From Mytilus galloprovincialis (lineage: Eukaryota > Mollusca > Bivalvia > Mytilida > Mytilidae), in assembly GCF_965363235.1 (NCBI RefSeq), contig NC_134839.1:57999560-58063559 (forward strand): a DNA stretch of 64,000 bases, read 5' to 3'. Within the stretch, counting starts at the first letter, position 1; every line of letters begins with the position of its first letter. Made by a program: the position numbers and the translations under genes. This document shows positions 37,901 to 49,900 of this stretch, one piece after another. The notes under the pieces are model-generated. The model had not been told where the DNA came from and made no database searches. It saw nothing but the letters and a program-made list of their open reading frames with translations.

Positions 37901-40900
37901 TATTCCCTATTCGTTACCTATTCGTTACCTATTCCCTATTCCCTATTCGTTACCTATTCCCTATTCCCTATTCGTTAGCTATTCCCTATTCCCTATTCGT
38001 TACCTATTCGTTACCTATTCGTTACCTATTCCCTATTCATTACCCCTTCCCTATTCCATATTCGTTACCTATTCGTTACTTATTCCCTATTCCCTATTCG
38101 TTACCTATTCCCTATTCCCTATTCGTTAGCTATTCCCTATTCCCTATTCGTTACCTATTCGTTACCTATTCGTTACCTATTCCCTATTCATTACCCCTTC
38201 CCTATTCCATATTCGTTACCTATTCGTTACTTATTCCCTATTCCTTATTCGTTACTTATTCGATTTTTAATATCCTTCCCCCTTTTTAATTGTTTATACT
38301 CTTATATCTGGTAATAGTTCTAAATTTGTTGAGGTAAAATGATCTTTTTATGACCTATTTATATGTGTTTGTGCTCAACCGATCCTTTTACTTTATGTTC
38401 GATACTCATTTGTTCCTTATTTGATTTTTATACGTTCTACCTTTTAACTGCTTTATGTCCGTATGTTTGAAGATGGATCTTGGTTCGAAGGGATGAAATC
38501 ACCGTGTTAGCGTTTGCATAAAAAAAAGATGTGGTATGATTGCCAATGAGACAACACCCCACAATAGACCAAAATGACACAGAAACTATCAACTATAGGT
38601 CAATGTACGGCCCTCAACAATGAGCATAGCCCAAACCGTGTAGTCACCTATAAAAGGCCCAGACGTGACAATTTCAAACAATTCAAACAACAAAACTAAC
38701 GGCCGTATTTCATATACAAAAAAATAAACGGAAAACAAATATGTAAAACAAAAACAAACGATAACTACTTAATTTCAGGCTCTTGTCTAGGGACAGGCAC
38801 ATACTAACATAATGTGGTGGGGTTAAACATGTTAGCAGGGTGTACATCGTTTCGGAGCATGCTATTACCTTGTTTAATTCGTTCCATCACTCGCTTATAA
38901 TTCGCTTATAATACGTGTATCATACGTTGCACCTTTTAAAACATGATTTTCAATTGTTTTGTTGTCTCTGGTGGTAGATTTGGCTTCTTAGAGGTGATAT
39001 AACTCTATAAGCGCATATGTACCTGTTCCAGCGCTCGGATAATACCCTGTTAAATATTCGTTACTTATTCGCTTTTAATACGTTTGTTGTACGTTGCACC
39101 TTTTAGAAAAGGATTTTCAATTGTGTTCATATCTCTGGTGGTAATAATGTGTTCTTATAGATGAAATACCCCTATTAGCGCGTATGTACCCGTTCCAGCG
39201 CTCGGATAATACCCTGTTACTTATTCGTTCCTTATTCGCTTTTAATGCGCGGGGTAAGTATACGTTGCACCTTGAAATAAATCGTTTTTTAATTGTGTTC
39301 ATGTCTCTGGTGGTAACAATGTGTTCTTAGAGACGAAATGACCCTATTAGAGCGCATGTAACCGTTCCAGCGCTCGGTTAATACCCTGTTACCTATTCGT
39401 TACCTATTCGTTACCTATTCACTTATAATACGTTTGTTGTACGTTGCACCTTTTAGAAAAGGATTTTCAATTGTGTCCATGTCTCTGGTGGTAAAAATGT
39501 GTTCTTAGAGATTAGATGACCCTATTAGCGTGCATGTACCCGTGCCAGCGCTCGGTTAATACCCTGTTACCTATTCATTACCTATTCGTTACTTATTCGC
39601 TTTTAATACGTTTGTTGTACGTTGCACCTTTTAGAAAAGGATTTTCAATTGTGTCCATGTCTCTGGTGGTAACAATGTGTTTTTAGAGATGAAATGACCC
39701 TATTAGCGCGCATGTACCCGTTCCAGCGCTCAGTTAATACCCTGTTACCTATTCGTTACCTATTCGTTACCTATTCACTTATAATACGTTTGTTGTACGT
39801 TGCACCTTTTAGAAAAGGATTTTCAATTGTGTCCATGTTTCTGGTGGTACCAATGTGTTCTTAGAGATGAAATGACCCTATTAGCGTGCATGTACCCGTT
39901 CCAGCGCTCGGTTAATACCCTGTTACCTATTCGTTACCTAATCGTTAACTATTCGTTACCTATTCACTTATAATACGTTTGTTGTACGTTGCACCTTTTA
40001 GAAAAGGATTTTCAATTGTGTTCATGTCTCTGGTGGCAACAATGTGTTCTTAGAGATGAAATGACCCTATTAGCGCGTATGTACCCGTTCCAGCGCCCAG
40101 TTAATACCCTGCTACTTATTCGTTACTTATTCGGCTATAATACGTTTGTTATAAGTTGCAACTTTTAGAAAAGGATTTTCAATTGTGTCCATGTCTCTGG
40201 TGGTAACAATGTGTTCTTAGAGATGAAATGACCCTATTAGCGCGTATGTAACCGTTCCAGCGCTCGGTTAATACCCTGTTACTTATTCGTTATTTATTCG
40301 CTGATAATACGTTTGTTGTACGTTGCACCTTTTAGAAAAGGATTTTCAATTGTGTTTATGTCTCTGGTGGTAACAATGTGTTTAGAGATAAAATGACCCT
40401 ATTAGCGCGCATGTACCCGTTCCAGCGCTCGGTTAATACCCTGTTACTTATTTGTTACCTATTCGTTACTTATTCCCTATTCCCTGTGCGTTACCTATTC
40501 GTAACTTATTCGATTTTTGATATCCTCACCCTTTTTAATTTTTGTCGAGCCTGCAACTTTAATTGCAGAAAGCTCGACATAGGGATAGTAATGCGGCGGC
40601 GGCGGCGGCTACGGCGGCGGCGGTGTTAGCTAACTTTTTAAAAACTTTATATTTTAGAAGGTGGAAGAACTGGATGCTTCATACTTTGTACATGGATGCC
40701 TCATGTTACGAAGTTTCTGTCAGTCACATGTCAAATGTCCTTGACCTCATTTTCATGGTTCAGTGACCACTTGAAAAAAAGTTAAGATTTTTTGTAATGT
40801 TGAATTCTCTCTTATTTTAAGTAATAGGATAGTTATATTTGGTATGTGCGTACCTTGTAAGGTCCTCATGCCCGTCAGACAGTTTTCACTAAACCTCGAC

Positions 40901-43900
40901 CTCATTTTATGGATCAGTGAACAAGGTTAAGTTTTGGTGGTTAAGTCCATATCTCAGATACTATAAGCAATAGGGCAAGTATATTCGGTGTATGGAAGGA
41001 CTGTAAGGTGTCCATGTCCAACTGGCAGGTGTCATCTGACCTTGACCTTATTTTCATGGTTCAGTGGTTATAGTTAAGTTTTTGTGTTTTGGTCTCTTTT
41101 TCTCATACTTTACACAATAGATCTACAATATTTGTTGTATGGAATGATTGTAAGGTGTATATGTCTAGCGTGCAGATGTCATCTGACCTTGACCTCATTT
41201 TCATGGTTCAGTGGTCAAAGTTAAGTTTTTGAGTTTTGGTCTTTTTATCTAATACTATATGCTATAAGTCAACTATATTTGGTGTATGGAAATATTATAT
41301 GATCTGTATGTCAGTCGCGCAGGTTTTATTTGACCTCGACCTCATTTTCACGGTTCATTGCTCAGTGTTAAGTTTTTGTGTTTTGGTCTATTTTTCTTTA
41401 ACTATAAGTAAGAGGTCAACTATATTTGTTGTATGAAAGCATTGTTAGCTGTACATGTCTGTCTGGCATGTTTCATCTGACCTTGACCTCATTTTCATTG
41501 TTCATTGGTCTTTGTTATCTTGGTTAATGTTAAGTTATGTGACAGTTGTTATAACGCTTTATACTTAAGACTATCAACATAATATCAATGATTAGTAAAG
41601 AAGGCGAGACATTTCAGCGTGTGCACTCTTGTTTATATTCTTATCTCTTCTTATAGATCTAAATTTGTTGAGGTAAAATGACCTTTTTATGACCTATTTA
41701 TATGTGTTTGTGCTCAACCGATCCTGTTGCTTTATGTTAGATACTTATTTGTTTATTATTTGATTTTTATACGTTCTACCTTTTAAATGTTTTATATTCG
41801 TATGTTTGAGGATCTGGTTCTTGGTTCGAAGAGGTGAAATCACCTTTTAAAACTTTACGACAAAAGAGATGATTTCAGCTTTCCAATTGTGAACTTTCAA
41901 GTAGCAACATTCCAGCAGCATCTGCATACGGGGTATATATCTCCCAATTGATACGATATTCCCGTGCTTGCATTTCCTATCATGATTTTCTTGATAGAGG
42001 GTTGCTGCTTACAAGGAAGCTATTAAACCAAGAGTTCCAAATGGTGAAGTTGAAATCATCCTTTCGTAAATTTTACGGACGCCATCACGAGTTGGTTGAC
42101 CGTTATGGAATAACCGTTTCACAAATGATATCGGATATGTTCCTTACGTCGTAACTACAATTCCCTTCCCTTTCATGAATGTGACCTATCGAATTAGACT
42201 ATTTACAGGATTAAAATTTTGTAATCACATAAGCAACACGACGGGTGCTACATGTGGAACAGGATCTGCTTACCCTTCCGGAGCACCTGAGACGTATTAT
42301 AAGTGAATAGGTAACGAATAGGTAACGAATAGGTAACAGGGTATTAACCGAGCGCTGGAACGGGTACATGCGCTCTAATAGGGTCATTTCATGTTTAAGA
42401 ACACATTGTTACCACCAGAAACATGAACACAATTAAAAAACGATTAATTTCAAGGTGCAACGTATACTTACCCCGCGCATTAAAAGCGAATAAGGAACGA
42501 ATAAGTAACAGGGTATTATCCGAGCGCTGGAACGGGTACATACGCGCTAATAGGGTCATTATATCTCTAAGAACACATTGTTACCACCAGAGACATGGAC
42601 ACAATTGAAAATCCTTTTCTAAAAGGTGCAACGTACAACAAACGTATTATAAGTGAATAGGTAACGAATAGGTAACAGGGTATTAACCGAGCGCTGGAAC
42701 GGGTACATGCGCTCTAATAGGGTCATTTCATCTTTAAGAACACATTGTTACCACCAGAAACATGAACACAATGAAAAAACGATTTATTTCAAGGTGCAAC
42801 GTATACTTACCCCGCGCATTAAAAGCGAATAAGGAACGAATAAGTAACAGGGTATTATCCGAGCGCTGGAACGGGTACATACGCGCTAATAGGGTCATTA
42901 TATCTCTAAGAACACATTGTTACCACCAGAGACATGGACACAATTGAAAATCCTTTTCTAAAAGGTGCAACGTACAACAAACGTATCAAAAGCGAAAAAG
43001 TAACGAATTGATAACGAATAGGTAACAGGGTATTAACCGAGCGCTGGAACGGGTACATGCACGCTAATAGGGTCATTTCATCTCTAAGAACACATTGTTA
43101 CCACCAGAGACATAACACAATTGAAAATCCTTTTCTAAAAGGTGCAACGTACAACAAACGTATCATAAGTGAATAGGTAATGAATAGGTTACGAATAGGT
43201 AACAGGGTATTAACCGAGCGCTGGAACGGGTACATGCGCTCTTATAGGGTCATTTCATCTCTAAGAACACATTGTTACCACCAGAGACATGGACACAATT
43301 GAAAATCCTTTTCTAAAAGGTGCAACGTACAACAAACGTATTATAAGTGAATAGGTAACGAATAGGTAACAGGGTATAAACCGAGCGCTGGAACGGGTAT
43401 ATGCGCGCTAATAGGGTCATTTCATCTCTAAGAACACATTGTTACCACCAGAGACATGGACACAATTGAAAATCCTTTTCTAAAAGGTGAAACATACAAC
43501 AAACGTATTATAAGTGAATAGGTAACGAATAGGTAACGAATAGGTAACAGGGTATTAACCGAGCGCTGGAACGGGTACATGCGCGCTAACAGGGTCATTT
43601 CATCTCTAAGAACACATTGTTACCACCAGAGACATGGACACAATTGAAAATCCTTTTCTAAAAGGTGCAACGTACAACAAACGTATTAAAAGCGAATAAG
43701 TAACGAATAGGTAAAAGGGTATTAACCGAGCGCTGGAACGGGTACATGCACGCTAATAGGGTCATTTAATCTCTAAGAACACATTGTTACCACCAGAGAC
43801 ATGGACACAATTGAAAATCCTTTTCTAAAAGGTGCAACGTACAACAAACGTATTATAAGTGAATAGGTAACGAATAGGTAACGAATAAGTAACAGGGTAT

Positions 43901-46900
43901 TAACCGAGCGCTGGAACGGGTACATGCGCTCTAATAGGGTCATTTCGTCTCTAAGAACACACTGTTACCACCAGAGACATGAACACAATTAAAAAACTAT
44001 TTATTTCAAGGTGCAACGTATACTTACCCCGCGCATTAAAAGCGAATAAGGAACGAATAAGTACCAGGGTATTATCCGAGCGCTGGAACGGGTACATACG
44101 CGCTAATAGGGGTATTTCATCTATAAGAACACATTATTACCACCAGAGATATGAACGAACGAATTAAACAAGGTAATAGCATGCTCCGAAACGATGTACA
44201 CCATGCTAACATGTTTAACCCCACCACATTATGTTAGTATGTGCCTGTCCCTAGACAAGAGCCTGAAATTAAGTAGTTATCGTTTGTTTTTGTGTTACAT
44301 ATTTGTTTTCTGTTTATTTTTTTGTATATGAAATACGGCCGTTAGTTTTGTTGTTTGAATTGTTTGAAATTGTCATGTCTGGGCCTTTTATAGGTGATTA
44401 CACGGTTTGGGCTATGCTCATTGTTGAAGGCCGTACATTGACCTATAGTTGATAGTTTCTGTGTCATTTTGGTCTATTGTGGGGTGTTGTCTCATTGGCA
44501 ATCATACTACATCTTTTTTTTATGCAAGCGCTAACACGGTGATTTCATCCCTTCGAACCAAGATCCATCTTCAAACATACGGACATAAAGCAGTTAAAAG
44601 GTAGAACGTATAAAAATCAAACAAGGAACAAATGAGTATCGAACATAAAGTAAAAGGATCGGTTGAGCACAAACACATATAAATAGGTCATAAAAAGATC
44701 ATTTACCTCAACAAATTTAGAACTATTACCAGATAAGAGTATAAACAATTAAAAAGGGGGAAAGATATTAAAAATCGAATAAGTAACGAATAAGGAATAG
44801 GGAATAAGTAACGAATAGGTAACGATAGGGAATAGGGAATAAGTAACGAATAGGTAACGAATAGGGAATAGGCAACAAATAGGGAATAGGGAATAGGTAA
44901 CGAATAGGTAACGAATAGGAAATAGGGAATAGGTAACGAATAGGTAACGAATAGGGAATAGGGAATAAGTAATCAACTTGACGTCCATATGTTTTTTTTA
45001 ATAACTGACTGGTATAGTGTATTCTTATGGTGTACTGTTACAACACTGTCCCAGGTTAGGGGGAGGGTTGACGACTTTAAATAAGTTTAAGCCCCATACA
45101 TTCTGTATATATGTTACTGTCCCAACTCAGGAGCCTGTAATTTAGTGGTTGTCGTTTGTTGTTGTATAACATTTGTTTTTCGTCCATTATTTTGTCCATA
45201 ACTTAGGTCTCTAGTGTTTTTTGTTGTATTTGATTTTCATTTTTCATGCACCTCTAATTATGATTTTTTTATCCGTTTGTAGTCTTCTATGTTATCAATT
45301 ATTAATACTCAGCATATCTTCGACCGTTCATAATTTATGTACTCACAAGATGTGACGTATATATATCTTCTTTGGCAAATTTGAATAGTTTTGTATAGAC
45401 TGTAAACTATTAATAGTGTGACACCCACGTGACACCATGATCATGAGCGCACTGTAACTTAAATTTCGCGACATAAAAAACAGAAAATGCTAATGATTTA
45501 ACACCAATTCCTCCGATTGAAGAAATGAAGACAAAAGAATTAAAAGTCGACATCTAATTGTGATTATCTAAAAATCTTAAAAAAGGAGGGGTTACTTAGT
45601 TTGCTCACGAAGCAGTTTCCTGTTAAATACAAACTTCTTTTGTCATGTTTGTCGTATGCATTATGCCATATCTATGATAAATCATGATCTGGAAAAAGTC
45701 ATGAACGAGGAAGGAAGGAGTGAAATATGACAAATGAAGTGACACAGATATTTCATAATGGTAAAAAAAGACAAAACATGTTTGAATTGATGGTTTAAGT
45801 TTTACCATTTAAAACTTTTGCTTCTTGGCAGCTTACCACAATAAGAAAATGTTCAAAGGAAACGACAGATATGCAGTTACTCATAGAATTTTGTTGCATA
45901 TAAATGCATGCGAACTTCATAATTAGAATACTTATATTACCCTTTTCTACGTAAAGCTTATTTTCCTTACCATTCGGGGAGGGGGGAACCTAACAATGAA
46001 TTATTATTAAAAGTACTTACCAAAAAAAGTGTCAAAGCCTCTGTTTGTTGGTAAATACTCCTTTTTGAAGAATCCAAGATGCCATTTACCTACAGCGTGA
46101 GTGGAATAGCCTGCTTCCCTCAATTTATCTGCCAAGGTTGGATCTTTAAGCGGAAGCCCGTTTGGCTGCAAAGGCCAAAATATGCCATGTTGAATACCTG
46201 TATGTATCTGAAAAAAAAGGATTAGTTGCTTATAGTATATGGATGAAGCAACGATAATAAATTGCGTAAAATGTTAAAATATTTTAAAATGCTATTATGA
46301 AATATGTGGAATTAGAGTCGAAGTAGTTCTCTTTTTTCTTCTGTGTAAACTTTGTTCCATTTATTTTCTAGTTAGTTAGTTAGTTAGTTAAGTTAGTTCG
46401 GAATGTTTAACGTCTTACAACGCAAAGAAATTCTCTAAGACGGACAGATATAATATATAACTTCCTCCTGAGATTTTCAATATGATAATATGAAGTCAAA
46501 AAATGTAGAAACTGTTTTTCGTTCAGTCCTGATATTGTCTTTTCCGACTTATGTTTTCTATGTCCCTTTGCTAATTTCTTAAAGTATGTTTGTATTTTCG
46601 GTCAGTAGTATATGGTTATGCTAACATTTATTTCAATGATCAGTTTCGAATTATTTCACATTTGTTCATACCTCGGCCTAGTATAGCTTACAATGCGGTG
46701 GAAAACCCCATTGTGTAAGGATCTTTAAGGTCGAACGGTGACTTTCAGAACTGTTGTCCTTTGGTCTATCGATATTTGTTCATGTTATGATATTGTAATT
46801 ATTGTATTTATTTATGTTGGCCTGATTTGTGTTGTGTGGCTTGATAGTTGTTTACAGAATAATCTTAGAACTGTGCAGTTTAGAAATCACTGGAACAATT

Positions 46901-49900
46901 ACAGAATGATTGGAACTTTCCAGAATGATCCTAATAAAAGATGTGTTATATAAACTTCTACATTTTACTAGAAACTTCTATTGTAACTTTCTAGGATGTT
47001 CCATTAGAATCTTCCATTATAGACTGTTCTAGAATCTTCCATGACAACTATATATATACAGACACTAAAGTTAAAGACTCACTCTTACATTTGGACTTAG
47101 ACATCGATAGACATTAATATTCATAGCATTTGGATTGACACTTTTATTCTACAAACAACATCATACTGGATTGTGACCGTAGTAGTGAACGTAATATTCA
47201 GATTGGATTCCGAAAGATATCCGGATACAGATAAAGATAAAAGATTGGACTCATATTTTGACAGTTAAGTTAACAGTAATATTTGTGTAATACTTCTTGT
47301 AAACTTTTGTATAATAAATATTGTTAAATTTTACTATTGATTTGTGTCTTTTGTTGGCTACAATTTAAAGGCGATTTCTGGCCGTAACAGAAATCGGGGG
47401 CTCGTCCGGGAGAACGAAAATATCTTATGCAAAATTTATTCAATATTTTTATTATAACTAGCCAACAAAATTCTACAAAATGGCATTTGATGCCGGTAAT
47501 TTTTTGAAAACGCCTGACCTGGAGGGGTTTGATAATTTAAAGAAAGAGGAATTAGTGTTGCTTGCTAAACATTTAAAATTAGATTTTAAAGTATCCATGA
47601 GAAAACAAATTATAAAAAATTTGGTAATAGACAAATTAGTTGATGCAGAAATTTTAGGTGAAGAGGCTCTTGAACTTAAGGTCGAAAATGTTGACGCTAT
47701 CAAATTAAAACAGCTTGCATTAGAACATGAACTTAAATTAAAAGAACTGGAAATGACGGAAAGGTTGGAGATGGAGAAAATAAAAGAAAAAGAAGATGAA
47801 TTTAAATTAAAACAGGCAGAACTTGAAATGAGGGAAAGGCTAGAGATGGAGAAACTAAAAATTGAAATGGTCAAAGAAGAAAGCAACACTAAAGTCCAGT
47901 CGAAATCAGAATATTTTGATGCAGCAAAAAACATACGTTTGGTTCCCAAATTTTGTGAAAAAACAGTCGATAAATATTTTCCACAGTTTGAGAAAATTGC
48001 TAATAATTTGAAATGGCCAATGCCGTATTGGACTACGATGCTACAAAGTGTTTTAGAGGGTAAGGCCGCTGAAATATACTCCGCACTTCTATCAGAAAAA
48101 AGTTCCGATTATGACACAGTAAAACAGAAAGTTTTGAAAGCTTATGAGCTAGTACCAGAAGCATATAGACAGAAATTTAGATCTTATAAAAAGTTTGATT
48201 CGCAAACCTATGTGGAATTTGCTCGGGAAAAAGAAGATCTATTTGATAAATGGCTTACTTCAAAGAAAACAGATAACAATTTTGATAACCTAAGACAATT
48301 GATGTTATTAGAAGAGTTCAAACAATGTGTTCATTTAGACTTAAAAACACATTTAGACGACAAAACTGTTGGGACAATACATGATGCTGCTGTAATTTCA
48401 GATAATTATACCCTTTCACATAAAAGAAGTTTCAAGGGTCAAAATGTTAATACTTCAAGTGGAAATTACAAAAATCAAAGCACTGAGCGTACTGATAGTA
48501 AGCCTGTTGCACAGAATAAGAGTCAGTCCAGTTATAATATGTCTAGTCCAAAATTTGATACTTTTGAGAAGAAGTCACTGATTTGTGCTTATTGTAAGAA
48601 AAATGGTCACCTGATGGCTGATTGTTTTAGACTCCAGAAGAAGAATGAGCCAGATAATAAGCCGAAGTCCAGTGCTTGTACGACACCTTATATTACCAGT
48701 ACGTTGGAATGTCCTGCGAGTCAGGCTTTTAAGTCCAGTTTTTGTGATTACATGGAGGAATATAAACCCTTTATGTCTGATGGGTTTGTTTCTATTGTTG
48801 ATGATACCACTCTTCAGCCTATTAAGATTTTACGGGACACTGGAGCTTCTCAGTCTTTATTGTTAGAAGGTGTGTTGCCTTTGTCCGAGAAGACTTCTGT
48901 TGGTGCCTCCGTTTTGTTACAAGGTGTAGAGTTGGGTTGTATAGATGTTCTTCTCCATCGTATTTATCTGAAGTCAGATTTGATAACTGGACCAGTTATT
49001 GTGGGTGTTCGTCCTAATCTCCCTGTTGAGGGTGTTACATTATGTTAGGAAATGATCTAGCTAGGAACAAAGTGGTTGCTGAACCAATTGTTACCAGTGA
49101 ACCAGTGGTGGATGTTAAATCACCTGAAGATGATGCTGAATTCTATCCAGCTTGTGTTGTCACTAGAGCGATGGCTAGAAAACAACAAGATGAGGATTTG
49201 CAAGAAAACCAGTTTGATTACATGGACCTTTCTGACACTTTCCTAGCCGACATTGAAGGTCCTGGTAGCTCAGAAAAGGCCATAATAAGACCACCTAGTG
49301 TTAACAAGAATGTTATTATGCCATGGCCAAACGTAAACAGCCATTCATTAGACCGAAAGAATTTACTCGAAGAACAACATAAAGACCCTGAGGTTCTTCA
49401 GCTCAACCAGCGGGCTCAACCACAGGAGGAAGCAGACAAAGTGGCCGAATGCTATTACCATCAGGACGGCATTTTAATGAGGAAGTGGAGGCCTCCTGAT
49501 GCTACCCCAGAGGAGGAATGGAGAGTGGTATACCAAGTGGTGGTGCCTAAAGTTTATAGACAAGAAATTATTGGTCTTGCCCATGACACCCCCTTGGCTG
49601 GACACTTAGGTATAAGAAAGACTTGCCTTAAGATATTGCAGCATTTCTACTGGCCCAGACTTCGAAATGATGTCACAGAATACTGCAAATCATGCCATAT
49701 ATGCCAGGTTGTTGGTAAGCCTAACCAGACAATACCACCAGCACCACTTCTGCCTATTCCAGCTTTTGACGAACCTTTTAGCAGAGTTCTAATTGACTGC
49801 GTTGGACCTTTACCAAAGACCAAGACTGGAAATGCGTATTTATTGACAATCATGTATACATCTACTCGCTTTCCTGAGGCTATTCCGCTCAGAAATATCA

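Larger units (their letters stand above)
37557..44988. mobile_element. Foldback-type DNA element, 7.4 kb, with tandem-repeat arms
   Basis: The ends are exact inverses (ATGGACGTCAAGTTG at 37557; CAACTTGACGTCCAT ending at 44988). The same 9 bases, ATGTTTTTT, lie outside each end (37548-37556; 44989-44997). From each end inwards, in mirror order, come a CCTATTCGTTA/CCCTATT simple-repeat tract, a 230-bp unique segment, an S1 copy, an AACATGTTAGCAGGG block and an array of 165-190-bp monomers. The arms run to about 40530 and from about 42292. The 1.8 kb centre holds a nested element, a third copy of the unique segment and a retroelement fragment. Long inverted repeats made of subrepeats with 9-bp target duplications are the hallmark of foldback elements, now placed near Mutator-like transposons. 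No transposase is visible. It lies in intron 2 of ARSB-a. Confidence 0.8.

Noticed and set aside
37544-38129. Two overlapping open frames of 144 and 193 codons rich in Pro, Tyr, Ser and Leu
   Set aside because: They are translations of the CCTATTCGTTA/CCCTATT simple repeat, which lacks stops in these frames.
38880-40530. Regular repeats with a period of 167-178 that might suggest a CRISPR array
   Set aside because: Whole monomers repeat with no unique spacers, the genome is eukaryotic, and the structure is explained by the foldback arm.
40590-40625. GCG repeat that could encode an Ala or Arg run
   Set aside because: It is a trinucleotide tract inside the nested non-coding element; the frames around it are short.
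42423-44167. Near-identical 61-62 codon frames repeated along the right arm (and one on the left)
   Set aside because: Each falls in the same place within the tandem monomer; they repeat because the DNA does, with no sign of selection on protein.
47473-47949. 158-codon minus-strand frame rich in Ser
   Set aside because: It is the antisense shadow of the Lys/Glu-rich coiled coil of gag.
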